From Gyromitra esculenta (Eukaryota > Ascomycota > Pezizomycetes > Pezizales > Discinaceae), in contig JBCAML010000001.1 of the NCBI GenBank assembly GCA_038503075.1, positions 434,001-498,000 of the forward strand: a stretch of 64,000 nucleotides of DNA, in the 5' to 3' direction. Of the stretch, positions 1-15,033 are shown piece by piece; the first letter of the stretch is position 1, and every line of letters begins with the position of its first letter. Both the position numbers and the translations under genes were made by a program. The notes beneath the pieces are model-generated. The model was not told where the DNA came from. It worked only from the letters and a program-made list of their open reading frames with translations, and made no database searches.

Positions 1-740
<740 letters not shown>

Positions 741-1269
741 AGTCTCACAATGATGGGGCTATAGGAAGAAAAAAAGGTCTGGGTATGTTTTTTTTAAAGC
801 AAAAATAGATCTCTTGATTTCCCATAGTTCGGGTTGGTCTGGTCATCAATTATCACTCGGTCGCAATACGTAGATTTCTTGGAGGAATACGTACCTTTGA
901 TATTGGTAGAATGAAAATAGAGAGTTCAGTAACTTGAAGGTTTTAGAACTCATAAACAGTGCTTGATGAACTTTTAATAGCTTGGAAGACATGTGATATG
1001 GTGAGAGCCTCCACCGCCACATTAAGATCTTGCATGCGCCACATTTCGGTCCTGCGATGTGGCCTAAATTGACAGCCACATCTCCTCCACATCTTTGGCC
1101 TCTCTTCTCCTGTCGCTTTTCCCCCCACTACACCCATTACCACCGCTGCTACTCCCCTATCCTGGTTCTGTCGACATCCCACATATATAGCTTTCCAATT
1201 TGCGAGGATTTTTATCTCGCTTTAATTTAGATATACTCTGCGCCAGTCAATAGTCGACATCTCGGAATA
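741..1269. other. LYS1-SEC23 spacer
   Basis: No gene is visible. It should hold the LYS1 3' end and the SEC23 promoter. A TATATA at 1184-1189, about 80 nt before the SEC23 start codon, is the only promoter-like element noticed; its use is unproven. Confidence 0.5.
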
Positions 1270-3960
<2,691 letters not shown>

Positions 3961-4586
3961 GATGATGGATAGAATGAGAACCTAGCACCGGGCATTTTAT
4001 ATATTACTTCAGGTTTTTTTTTTCCTTGTGTCTTGTCTTTTGCTCTGGCAAAAAACTATTCTCGGCGATTTTGGATGTGGGGGGGATGGACTTTTATTCG
4101 CTCGTAAACATAAAAAGCAAATCAGGAGGGGCTGGTGGGATGAATATCTGTTTTATTGTTTTATTTTTTGTTTGTGCTCCTTTTGCGGCTTTGATGAATG
4201 GAAAAGTTGGTATGAATTGCTATTATCTACAAAATGTAGGGTGGTCAGGGCGGTCGCAGTCTAGAGTGATAAATACATTAATGATGATTCTTTCTGTTGA
4301 CGTGAATTGGTATTACGGATGCATGTTGGGTAGGTTTAGACCCAGTCAGGGTGTGGTCCTTTGGGTGAAGTAACTGAGATGGTGTAAAAGACGGCAGACT
4401 TTGGTATGGCGATCACAAACTATCACTCGCAGCTCAACTCACAACCGGCCGACCAGGAGCAGTAAGTGAATAACAGTAAATACACCTTTAAGAAATTATA
4501 TACATTTCCTAACAAAAACACTTATATACTCTCTACAAAACAGAAAGCTTGCCCAACTCCCCAGGAGGTTACTCGTGGTCCTACTC
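3961..4586. other. Convergent spacer
   Basis: Between the 3' ends of SEC23 (plus) and the secreted-protein gene (minus). T-rich plus strand just after SEC23. No coding sequence or repeat supported. Confidence 0.5.
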
Positions 4587-5305
4587 TTACGCCTTACAGG
4601 AACCTCCGAAACATGCTTTCCAGAGGGTTTTAACCCACTCCCAGAACCTCTTGAAGCAGTTCGTCTCCGGCTTCGACTCCCAAGCCTCCAAGAGCGGAGC
4701 CAGGGGAAAAGGACCCCCCTCCGGGGGCACAATCGGAGCAGGATAACTAACCAGCTCCGAGAGCGACGGCGACGGCGACGCTACAAGAGCCGGAGGATCC
4801 GGCGCGGGTATAAAGTTCAGCAGAGACGGACTGCGGGTGAGCGCCGGAGATGAATTATCGGCAGTAGAAAGAATACTACTGAGGATCGAAGGAGCGTCAG
4901 AACCAGGGGCAGGGTGGAGAGCGCATTTTGGATCGCCGCAGAGAGGGCAGGGACACTTTCCACCTGGTACGTTCTCGGCCGAGCCGATGGGCTGGGGACT
5001 TGGGAATGGTGAGCCGGGCTTGGGCTTGGGCTTGGGGCGGTCCGGGAACATGCTTTTGAAGAAAGCAAAATCGTTGACGTAGCCGCTCTCGTGCCCCTTT
5101 CGTCCCTCTGTGCTTTTGTGTTAGTTGTCTTGGTGTAGTAGACTGCGATAGTTGGGGAAGGGCTGAGGGATTTCGTACCAAAAGCGAGGGTTTGAATAAA
5201 CGCAGGATCGCGTTTTGTTAACCCAGAGAGGATATTCCCGGGGACGGGCAAGCAAAACGCAAAGGAAATGGCAACCAGAAGCCAAAGGAGAGATTGAAGT
5301 TGCAT
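4587..5305 (-). CDS. Small secreted cysteine-containing protein
   Basis: Not a recognised family. Predicted exons (minus): 5305-5179 and 5107-4587, joined across a 71-nt intron with donor GTACGA and acceptor CACAG; product about 215 aa. The start gives a hydrophobic signal peptide (QLQSLLWLLVAISFAFC, residues 2-18). A dibasic KR at about 31-32 (LTKRDP) looks like a Kex2-type processing site. The middle is proline/lysine-rich (PKPKPKPG) and proline/serine-rich. Cysteines form two groups: KCPCPLCGDPKC near the middle and NCFKRFW...KACFGGSCKA at the very end. Secretion is inferred from the signal peptide. An effector-like or cell-wall role is possible but unsupported. The two-exon model is favoured because it alone links the signal peptide to the cysteine-bearing frame. 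Confidence 0.72.
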
Positions 5306-6222
5306 TGTGATAAAGCTGTACTATAGAGAGCGTAAGAATGTACAGTAGTTGATGTCTTGCTGCGTGAATGGAAAAAGATGGTGGATCTGGATAGAAAATC
5401 CATTTGCGAGAAGGGAGAGAATCTCTTCTTAAGTAAGCTGCCGGAGCATATCCATCTGGACGGATAAATAATTTTTATTTTATTTTATTTTGCGTGCTAG
5501 CAGGAATCTTTTGAAATATTTTTTCTTTTTAGCAGTCCCAGAGTCTATCGGCTCATGTTAAGAACTCTAGCCAACAGCTCTGGCTCTGGATGTTGGGACT
5601 TGCCTAGGCTTCGCTGAAATAGGAATCATAAGGCTACTGAAGACTCATGGCATCCGCGGCCCGAGTGACCAACTGTGATGTTCTTCCTAAATCCAACACA
5701 CCAACATCCAAAATCGCGCCCCCAATCCACCATATCCAATCCCCATCCCAGTCCCCAAGAATCACATCTCACTACACGTACCCATTCACAATCCGCATAA
5801 TAATAAATAGCCTTTTAATCAACTGGGGGGGAGAACCTCATTACATGTATATCAAGACCGATCTATCCACATATTTCACCACCGGCAGCAAGAAAGAGAA
5901 AAAAGAGAAATTTATATCCATCCATCCATCCATCCAATCCAGTTATCCAATCCAGTTATCCAGTAATTCCGCTTACAGGGAAGGGAGAAAAAAAAGGGGG
6001 GGAGAAAAAGGTCATTAAGCCACCTACACGAAGCAGTGGCGATTGCATAACGAGCACAACAAAATACGAGAAGTGAAGAAAAAAACAGGGAGAAAAGGCA
6101 GAACACTACTCATCCCACAACAAGAAGAGAGAAAGGAAAAGAAAACAACCAAACTTGTAGTCCGCCAAAAGAATACAAAACAGTTCCCTATCCCACAAGC
6201 CCAACCGTTCAATAAAATAAAA
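5306..6222. other. Spacer with simple repeats
   Basis: Upstream of the secreted-protein gene and downstream of the acyltransferase gene (both minus). Contains A/T runs near 5467-5490, a CCAT-type microsatellite and a purine-rich stretch at about 5985-6140. A TACATGTA palindrome lies at 5842. No gene supported. Confidence 0.5.
5916..5961. repeat. (CCAT)n microsatellite plus 13-bp tandem repeat
   Basis: About five CCAT-type units (5916-5935) run directly into two perfect copies of AATCCAGTTATCC (5936-5948 and 5949-5961). Confidence 0.85.
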
Positions 6223-8747
6223 TCAAACCACCTTCTTCCCCTCCGCCGCACCCTCAACTTCTCCTTCTTCCTCTTCATCGCTACTACTACTCCCATCAAC
6301 CTCTACTGCCTCTTCCTCACCCTCATTCAGCCATCCCTGCGACCCGCTCCTCTGCCGACTCCTCTCCTTCCGTCGCTCCGCCATCGCAGAACTAATCCTT
6401 CTACTAACCTCCTCAAAACCCGCTTGTCCGGCCCCATCAACCTGACTCAACGCCTTGATCGAGAAGCCCCCGCTGTTACTGCGGCTCCTTGCGCGGCTCG
6501 CGGGCCGACTAGCAAAGAGTCCGATACTGCCTAGGTTCGCAAAGCTCTCGTTGCGCGGGAGGCTATTGTTCCAACCGCCGTGCCCGATGCCGCCAAAGTT
6601 GGTCGTCTTCTCGTGTCCGTCGATGGGCGAGAACCCGTCTGATGAGGCCTCGGAATCGCGGCGCCCTTGGATGCTGATGGAGATCGGAGGTAACGCCTGT
6701 CCGCCTCCTTTCGTGAATGGATCTGCGATGATGCGTGCCGAGTCGAAATCGGGGAATAGCTCGGGTCCGAGGGTGTTGATCAGGTCTGTGACCTCGGAGG
6801 AGAGCTTTGCGCGCCGTTCCCGGAGCTTGTGGATCGTGTTTGCGGAGGTGGGGTTGAGCGAGAGTACGAGTGGTCGGAGGGACTTGAAGATGTCCATTCC
6901 GATCTCGCCGAAGCGGAGGGCTGCGAAGGTGATGGTTGGAAACAGTATCCAGCCGAAGATGGCGACGCAGATGATGGGTATCCAGTCGGGTATCAGGCCG
7001 AATACTTTGTGGTTGTAGGTCCACCAGCACAGGATCACGACGTAGAAGTTATATAGAACCGGGGCAAAAGCAAGTGCTACGAGGAGCTTCCAGGTGGCCA
7101 TGACGTCTTTTCCTTGGACTTTCACGGTGGAAGCTTTGAGGGCCTCGGCGGCCTTCTTGCGCGAGATGATGCGGGTAGCAGCGAATACGGGCGCGAAGAG
7201 AATGAAACCGGGGAGAGCTCCGAGCCCGAGTAGGAAGAGCTTGCCAACGCGGTAGATTAGAGTGAAGACGACACGGAACACAGAAAATTTGGCGTATTCG
7301 ACCTGGTGGTCTCGGAGGCCGAGGAGACGGAGCTGACGGTTGTATTCAGAGACCGAAGCTCGGAGGTGGATTATACGAGGATCGTCTTTGTAGTGGGTGT
7401 ATCCAGTTACCAGTCGTCTGTTTAGTTCAACCACCATGGGTAGTGGAAGCTTCTTGTTCGTAGGCTTGTACAGCCTTCTAGCTGCTTGAATGACCTGAGC
7501 ACCAGTCAGTACCAGAGCTCCCTTAACATCAAGATTGTAGAGCCAAGAAAAAGCTCACCATGAGTGTATCGTAATCTGGCGAAGGAACAGTAACCGAGAC
7601 CAATCCATTATAGATAATCTCCAAAAGCGCCCTAACAGCTTCTCTCTTCTCACCCCTCGAATACTGATCCACGAGTTCCTTTGGAACCTCAAGAGGAGCT
7701 CCAAACTCAATGACAGCCCGTGATCGAAATTTGTGTGCATGGAAATAATTCATCCCAGTGGGTATAATCTTAAGTCCACAATCCGGATTCGCCGAAAGAG
7801 CACCAAGAGCCATAATAGCCACACCAGCTGCCAGACGTTAGCAAAATCAGACGGAAAGCCCCCAGCACGGAAGCACAAACCTTTGAGGGGCAATAGCTCC
7901 GTCCTATCGTGACTACCGCCCTCCGGAAAGATACCAACACAACCGCCCGAATTCAACCGATGAAACACCGCGTCATAGACAAGCGTCTGATCCACCTTCG
8001 GCGCAAACTTGTACTTGCAGCCCTTCCCATCCTCACCGTCCTGCGTCAACTGCCGCATAGCCACATCGCCCTTAAACGGCTTCTTCAATACCAACTCCTC
8101 GTCGCTCAAGACCTCCGCGACATCCGTGCTAACGCCATTCTGCCCCGGTATCGATGGCAGAGTCAACGAGCCGCTCGACGGGATCTCTTTAGTGAAGTTC
8201 GTGCCGATTCCGCGGATCTTGAGGGGCTGCGACGGGTCTGGGAGGTAGATTCGGCCTGCGCCTGGCTTTGTGAGGTCCTGCGAACGGGATACGGGGACTG
8301 CGCCAACGCAGCGTGAGAGCCAGCCGATAAACTTGCGGCGCATGGAGGCTTCGGCGATAAGGAATGCGATGCGACGGCGGGACTCGAGACGGACGGCTCG
8401 CATCAGGATCAGTGGGTCGACGAACTATAAGTTCATGGTCAATGTCTGGCGCACGGTGGTTAATTAGGAGGAGGGGTGGGTTGGTGGGTACCTGGTTCGC
8501 ATGAGGAGCGGCGACGAATATAATAGGGCCTCTTCTTGGGATACGGAAAGCACCACGGGGGTGCACTTCGCGAAAGAAGAGGTCGACGAGAACTGGAAAT
8601 GTGTAAATATCAGAGACCCCATTCCTGTTGTAACTATATTCTACGGGACGGAAGGGGGGGAACATAGCACGTACCCGAGAAGGACCACAAGATAACATCG
8701 TAGACCCAGTTAGTCATAGGCGCGAACTCCTTTTGTTTGGGCGCCAT
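6223..8747 (-). CDS. SCT1: Glycerol-3-phosphate / DHAP O-acyltransferase, Sct1/Gpt2 type
   Basis: Catalyses the first acylation of glycerol-3-phosphate (or DHAP) at the ER, starting phospholipid and triacylglycerol synthesis. Predicted exons (minus): 8747-8675, 8592-8492, 8424-7881, 7827-7559, 7494-6223; 752 aa, near yeast Sct1/Gpt2 (about 740-760). Seen: PlsC motif I as HANQFVD (about residues 55-61, split by intron 2), RRGPIIFVAAP before it, motif III as GIFPEGGSHDRTELLPLKAG (about 225-243), and IIPTGMNYFHAHKFRSRA. The C-terminal half has three long hydrophobic segments (around KLFLLGLGALPGFILFAPVF, LLVALAFAPVLYNFYVVILC and WIPIICVAIFGWILF) and ends in a serine-rich acidic tail, as in the fungal family. 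Starting at 8747 gives MAPKQKEFAPMTNWVYDV. Two paralogues are common in fungi; the window does not show which one this is. Confidence 0.93.
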
Positions 8748-9622
8748 GCTGGAGTGCCCCGATTGATCACGTCTTTTATTTAGTTTCGCAGACTGGCAAG
8801 GAGAAAGAAGAAGGAGCTGTAGCAGCGACAGAGAGCCTAGGAATGCACTCCTCGTTGGGGGACGGCGGCTACTTCAAGCAGCGTGTATGTGTGTTTCTCT
8901 CAAGGAGCGGTATAGCAGAGAGCTGAAGCCAGCATACGGGGAGATCAGCAGCGGTGGTGGTGGTGGTGAGGATACAGAATCATATTATTCGGGTTGGGCA
9001 TGGAATTCGAAGGAAGACCAGAAACCAAAGTGGAAGGATGTGGTCACTCCGCGGCTCTGTCAGGCCAAGCCACAGGTGTGGCGGTGGAGGGAGTGGGTAA
9101 AACGGGCATCGCGAACTTCTTTTTAGAGAAACGATGCGGTGGCCTTTGATCCCGCCCAACTGTCTCCTGTCACGGCTTCCTCGGCCGCCGAAGGCTGCAG
9201 GCGAAACGAGACTCCACCCAGTTCGAGGAGCGAACAGGCACCGCCACAGGCGACTGCAACAGGAAAGGACACCTATCGGACCAAAGCTTAACTCCACTCC
9301 CAGCAGTTAAATGACGAGTGGCCCGTCAGATGGAGGGATGCATCCTCTGCATACATAATGCAGTTCCCGGGCTATGCAGTCCCATCTCGCAGATAAGAAC
9401 CCGAGCGTTTATCATGACTGTAGCTTTTGCCATTATCCTGCATGTTTCCGAACACGCAAGGGGTTCCGCCTCCTATCAACGGTTCGACAAGGCAAGGGCA
9501 CAGAACATGAGTGATAGGCTATGCAAAACCCAGTACCCTTAGTCAAGGCTACCTGTATCGCCAGTAATGGTTCGTTCACCCCAACGCACATCCGCTATTT
9601 GTCCGCAAAATAAAATCTACAC
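8748..9622. other. Spacer upstream of the acyltransferase gene
   Basis: Probably holds its promoter. A short GGT run is at about 8952-8967. Small open frames here resemble no family and show no codon pattern. Nothing else supported. Confidence 0.5.
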
Positions 9623-10930
9623 TTAGTTAAAAAAATATAATCCAAGTACATTAGCATCTAGCGTATTAGCGGAAACAGAGAAATGAAATCTACACGTAGT
9701 AATCATACAGCCCCCGCAAAGTATAGAAGACTCAACTTCACCATAGCCTCCCTTTACTGCTGCAGCGAGCGCCGTTAAATCGAACTGGGTAGCTAGTGGC
9801 GCGTTGAGATTTGCACCTCTTTCCAAGAGTAACCTTAGATACTACTTCGGCGTGTCCATTCCCCACTGCCGTCTGCAAGGCTATTTTGCCCCCAATGTCG
9901 GATGGCTGTGCGTTGGCGTCAGAACCTCTGTCCAGGAGTAACTTCACCACCTCAACATGTCCGGCCTCAACTACTGCTACATGTAGCGCTGTCCGGCCTC
10001 ATAGGTAGGCGGTTGAGCGTTGAAATCGGAGCCTTTCTTTGAGGGCAGTTTCACGCTTCAAGGTGTTCGACCTCTGCGCTCACATGGTTGCGCGTTGACA
10101 TCAGATTCCCTATCTAAGAGAGTCTCACCACCTTGAGATGACCGCTTCCTGCTACAGCCTGTAGCGCCGTTCGGCCTCGGGTTTGAATGGTTGGGCGTTG
10201 ATGTCAGAACCGTTCTCCAAGAGTATTTGTGCCATTTCCCAGTGCCATTTCTCAGCTGGTGCTTGTAAAGCTGTCCGTCTCTCGGTGAAGGATTGCTGGG
10301 CGTTAACATTCGAACCTTTCTCCAGCAGTAATCTCATCACTTCAAGATGACCGCCTCGGCTGCTGCTTGTAAGGCTGTTCGGTTCCCTCGCTCGCCCGGT
10401 TGAGCATCGGCTTCCGAACCGCTTTCCCGGAGTAATTTTATTACCTTGAGGTGCCCGCTACCAGCTGCCGCTTGCAAGACTGTCTGACCTTCATCATAGG
10501 ATGGGTCGGCGTTGATATTGGCGCCATTCTCTAGTAACAATGTCACCATCTCGTGGTATCCACCTTCAGAGGCTGCCTGAAGGGCTGCTCGACCCGTATT
10601 TTCGCACGGCCGAGCATCGAGTCGGAACCTCTCCGTAAGAGTGCCTGAGCCGTCCCAAGGTGTCCACCTCCGGCTGCTGCCTGTAAGGCTGTTCGGCCGC
10701 CATCCTCGCACCGCCGTACGAGGATATTGGCACCCATATTCAGAAGTAGTTTCGTCACTTCAAAATGCCCGCTACCTGCCACCAACGTCTCCCACAAATT
10801 TACATTCTCCTGTAACTCCCTTTGCCCACCAATTTTTCGGCCATTCTCGATAAACGACGACTGTACCATCCTTACGGAACTCAACATCCAGCTTGTACAG
10901 AAGCTTGCTGAGATTTGGAGAAGAAATAGT
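9623..10930 (-). pseudogene. Decayed ankyrin-repeat gene
   Basis: Reading the minus strand from about 10800 down to 9640 shows a run of ankyrin repeats in several frames: AGSGHFEVTKLLLNMGANIL, then GGYHEMVTLLLENGANINAD and SGHLKVIKLLRESGSEADAQ, then MMRLLLEKGSNVNAQQ and MAQILLENGSDINAQP, then VKLLLDRGSDANAQP with IALQTAVGNGHAEVV, and a final partial unit with MERGANLNAP. Matching repeats sit in frames that change at least five times, so the reading frame is broken by several small indels. Upstream (about 10930-10815) a further open stretch, SPNLSKLLYKLDVEFRKDG, may be part of the same gene. Repeats with an ALQAA core and V/I-NAQP are typical of fungal ankyrin proteins, including NLR-like ones, but no NACHT or other effector domain is seen here. 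Confidence 0.8.
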
Positions 10931-12786
10931 CGCTATGAACTGCGAGTTATGTTGATACTCGATCGCTTACTGACAGGATAGTCGTCGGGATACCCTATAG
11001 CCCAGTACCCAACTTGGGTAGATAATAGTAATTGGTATTTGGCAAAGAAGTTTGAAAGTCGGCTGAATATAAACTTGTCTAGGATAAGTACTCATATGTT
11101 GTTCTTTATTACTGGTAGTCTATGCCTGCTTAATGTTTCGTAATTTGCTTATGGGCAGCCACTTTTGGTGTAACATGTGGCTAGTGTACTTTGATCAAAG
11201 ACAAACCCCGCGAGCCATCATTTAATTCCACTAGCAATGAAAGAGAACTACCGATGTTATTTTCTTAGCAGATAAAAGTTTGTGACGTGTTATTTCTTAA
11301 GAATATAGCTGTCCTATAAAACTGGTAAGAAATCGAATCAACCAGGTTTGAGAGCGTGTAATAAGAAATCCTCTAAACCCCCAATTGGCGATTAGGTATT
11401 CAAAGGCCTTAATTTATAGCATACCTGAATCTGGTAAAGGGCTAGTGAGCTATTTTCTCGTGTGTGAGTTGTTACGGAACCGATGCGGCCAGTTTCTTCT
11501 CTTGGAAAGATTGTGGTAGGCAGTCTTTCTAGCTACATTTCGTACTTTGGACAATATTGGTTGTTCTTGGGCCTTAGGATAAATTGAGAACTCTCCTAAG
11601 TAAACTGTAGCTTGATAGTCTTGCATAGATTTCAATTCACACGAGTACTCCCTAATCTATAGGCTAATGTAGGTGCTGTGAGTTAGCTTTTAGTAATTGA
11701 CATTGTAAATGATAGTATAAGCCAATACTAGACACGACGAGTATCGAATTCTTAACCAGAAGTATCACACTTTCAAGGATAATAGTGGTTATTAGCGAAT
11801 AGCTTACTGTGTGGCACTGACAGTAGAGTACCACCAGTTTTCCTCAGCCGCTGCTGTGAGAAATCAGCTATCCGTTTTTGTACTTCTGATTATCCCTGAA
11901 CAATGCTCGAGTTAAGTAAAACCCAATTTGAGCTGTGGATATATGGTCTGCGATTCTCTTTGCCCGAGGTTCTAGAATTTCGTGGACAATATGGTCTGAC
12001 GATATTCCCCGTATCCTCCCGATCCGATATCCTCGTTTTTCCTGAGAATCAGGTATACCAAGAGCCGTGCAAGCAAGGGAGACGGTGACTAAACATATCT
12101 TTATTGGAATGAAGCTGACCCTAGCGATGAGCCTGCAAGTATCTAGGGTAGTAAAATTACATGTTGCATCGTGCCCAGCGTAGAATGCTGGCTCAGACCT
12201 GAAGAGTGTCCTCTTCTTTCTCGTGCAACCTCTATTTCGAGATAAGCGGATGACAGAATGTGTCTAGACTCACTGTGGCTTTGTTTGGGATTGAAGGTGT
12301 GACTTTCTGCATCACTAGTTTGTCTTTTGAATTCGGTGCTGGCACCGTCAAAGGGTCAAGCACTACAGTACCAGTCCAGTTATCAATTAGCGAGACGAAC
12401 CTCAATCACCTCTCTAGGGATTGTTGGGAAGACACACGTATCAAATAACAGGATTTTTCCTTCTTGCGTCAACATTATTCAAGGCTGGTCGATGCGATCG
12501 CTCATCCACCAACAGGGATTCCGTCCGCGCCCCTGGGAAATTGTGGGGAGGGTTGAACGGGGATCGCCACCCGTTGCTCTTGCTCGGGATCTTTGCTCGA
12601 GTCGCGTGTCTCCTCAAACTCCCGACTCTCTATCGATACGCACGGACACACACCCAACTGGTTGCCAGGAGCACAATAGAGGCAATTGACCACTACTTAT
12701 GGGGCAGCCGTTCCCCATCCTCTCCTCGCCCATAAGCCCACTTGCACCACGCTAACTTCGCCAACTTCAATCCTCACAAAGAAGAA
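10931..12786. other. Gene-free spacer
   Basis: About 1.9 kb between the ankyrin pseudogene and the small membrane-protein gene. Short frames at 11903-12088 and 12260-12735 match nothing I recognise. No repeats or RNA genes recognised. Confidence 0.45.
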
Positions 12787-13133
12787 ATGCCTGCTCGTAT
12801 CTTTACGTGTGTCTCAACCCAATCCCCTCCAATTCATTCCCTCTATCATTTATTAGTAATGAATGGCAGCTAATAGTTGAGATAGCACTCGAGGCACTCT
12901 TGCCACAGTCGTTGCGCTCGCGGGCCTCGGCGTTGCGGCCTTGAACTTGAACTCCAAGGCTGAGGCTGCTAGGAAAGCTCAAGCAGCTGTTCAAGCAACA
13001 GGCCAAAGCTTCGCCCTTGGAGGCTGCGAACGTTCTGGTTAGCTCTCACTCCATTATCGATAACTCAAGCCAAGTTTTTTTCTCCTTTTGTTAGCATCAC
13101 TAACTTGCTTTTTCTACAGGCGGTGGAGTTTAG
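12787..13133 (+). CDS. 61-aa small single-span membrane protein
   Basis: Too short for ordinary ORF calling and split in three. Exons 12787-12806, 12886-13037 and 13120-13133; introns of 79 and 82 nt have good branch points (GCTAATAG, CACTAAC) and acceptors (GATAG, CTACAG). The frame is kept across both. Product: N-terminal MPARIFTTRG, a hydrophobic span LATVVALAGLGVAALNL (about residues 12-28), then an alanine/lysine/glutamine helix KAEAARKAQAAVQATG and a glycine-rich end GGGV. A basic start followed by one membrane span would suit a mitochondrial or other small membrane protein; that is inference. Family not recognised. The two clean introns in a tiny gene are the main support. Confidence 0.62.
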
Positions 13134-15033
13134 TCAATTGATCACATTCTATCAGACAAAGAGGCGTGTCATTACACATAGTTGTTTTTCAGCTGCTTCA
13201 CAACCCTCACAACCCAAGCTTGATAATTGTTTGCTCGGCGCCTGCTATTCTCTGCTGAGACCGAGATGCTAGCGATAGTCGAAAGGAGGAAATGAAGGAA
13301 TACGAAACGGTTATGGTGTCTTGGAGTTTGGGTTTTCAATTTTAGGTTTTGTGTATTATATCGCTAGGTTTACGAAATCCACTTTATAGGTACAAAATAT
13401 TTGGACCCTATATGTAGTTCTGGTAATCCATCCGGCGAAGTTAACTTAAGAGAGGAGAGGAATGAACGCAGAAACAAATTTATTATAGGATGCCGAGGCC
13501 ACCAAGAAAACCCTCAAGATATTATATTCTACATGTTTGATCTCATTCTTAATGTTACAGGTGCTTGAATGATACGCAAATTCACCCAGCATTTTCCTAC
13601 CAATCCTCGACCTATTCTCAGTTGATTGAGTAGGTTAACTCCCACGACCCATTTACTCAAATCTCCTCATAGATGCGATACTCTCCACTAGCTTTCTATT
13701 AATAGGAAAACAGCCCTTGTCATGGCATTTACTAGATGCCCAAGACCTCTTGGATCTAACCTAGTTTCTACCAACGCCCCTCAAACTATTACATAGTATT
13801 CTATTTGTCTACCCTAGAGGAGGAGAGAAATCGCAACCCAGCCGAATTTCAATGATGTAGTCAACAGCGATTGTCTGAGCCCCTTATGAATGAAATGTTC
13901 CTGTAGCTAGGTTTTAAAACAATCTAAAATGCCAATACCATCTAAAATGGACTACTAGTTGGAGGGTATGTAATCTTTTTAGAAGTTTCCTTGCATGTGA
14001 CGATAGTCAAGCGTAGTTGCCCATAAATTATGAGACGTGTCACTCTATACTCTCAAATCACGATGACAAAAGTGTTGGTAGCAATCGTTAACACTAAAAA
14101 CATGCCAAGTGTTTTAAAGCCATGGAGATTAGGAGAGTGTCTGTCTTTGGTTAGGCATGGGGGTAGTTCGGAATACTGGGATATAACTTTGTATGACGGC
14201 TTTACTTCCCTAAGAATAGAAGTGAATTGGGATCACCGGATTCATATCCGGCAAGATGCGACTGATATAAAGGGAGATATCACTGAAAAATCTGATGATT
14301 AAAGCATTGATTGAAAAAATCGAACTTAAAGATAGACTGTATTTTGAGAGCAAAGCTAGTGGTTCATGCGTGCATATCTTAAGAGGTAAATGAGCACTGC
14401 ACAACCGGTGTATAGCTGATATGATGGAGCTACATGGTTCAGCTATGGTGGGGAGGATATCCCCACATTCGATGTGAATATGCTATTGAAGAAATGTATG
14501 ATATAAAACTAGAGTTCTGTTCCTTGTCAGAAGAATCAGTGGATTTCTCTACTGTATAGCTGTATCTACTTGAAGCATAACCTTAATTTTATGTACCTTA
14601 GGAGAACTAGTAGAAATAGAAGTACATGTAATATAAATGTAATTACCTGTGTACAGAGAGTCCTATACATGTAATCATCAAAACCCACTCGGACTTTGTG
14701 GGTTTCAGGTCATGCTCCAGTAGCTAAAATATCGCAAGTGCTTGAGATGAAGGTGAATATAACGTAAAAGGACTTGAGAAACAAAATATTATAACTACCG
14801 CTGCTGATTATATAATAGACACCTTTGCTAAATTCTCGTAACTAGAGTCCATAGGAAATCACTATCAAGCTTCATGGCAAAAGGTATAGTTAGGTAGGGT
14901 AACAGGTCTCCGCAACCCCACAAACGTGTTTCACTGTATTCCACGTGCCAAGCCGCAAGCTTCTAAGCCAAACCGCAACACCACGAAGCTCCACTCACGT
15001 CGCAGTAAACATACCTCACAATTGCCCTTCATC
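13134..15033. other. AT-rich spacer
   Basis: About 1.9 kb. A 90-codon frame at 14030-14302 resembles no known protein. Two TACATGTA palindromes lie at 14623 and 14666. The last 150 nt should hold the ARPC3 promoter. No mobile-element coding sequence recognised. Confidence 0.45.

Noticed and set aside
6455..7018. 187-codon plus-strand frame
   Set aside because: Antisense to the last exon of the acyltransferase gene.
14030..14302. 90-codon plus-strand frame
   Set aside because: No family resemblance, no splice context, AT-rich surroundings; likely chance.
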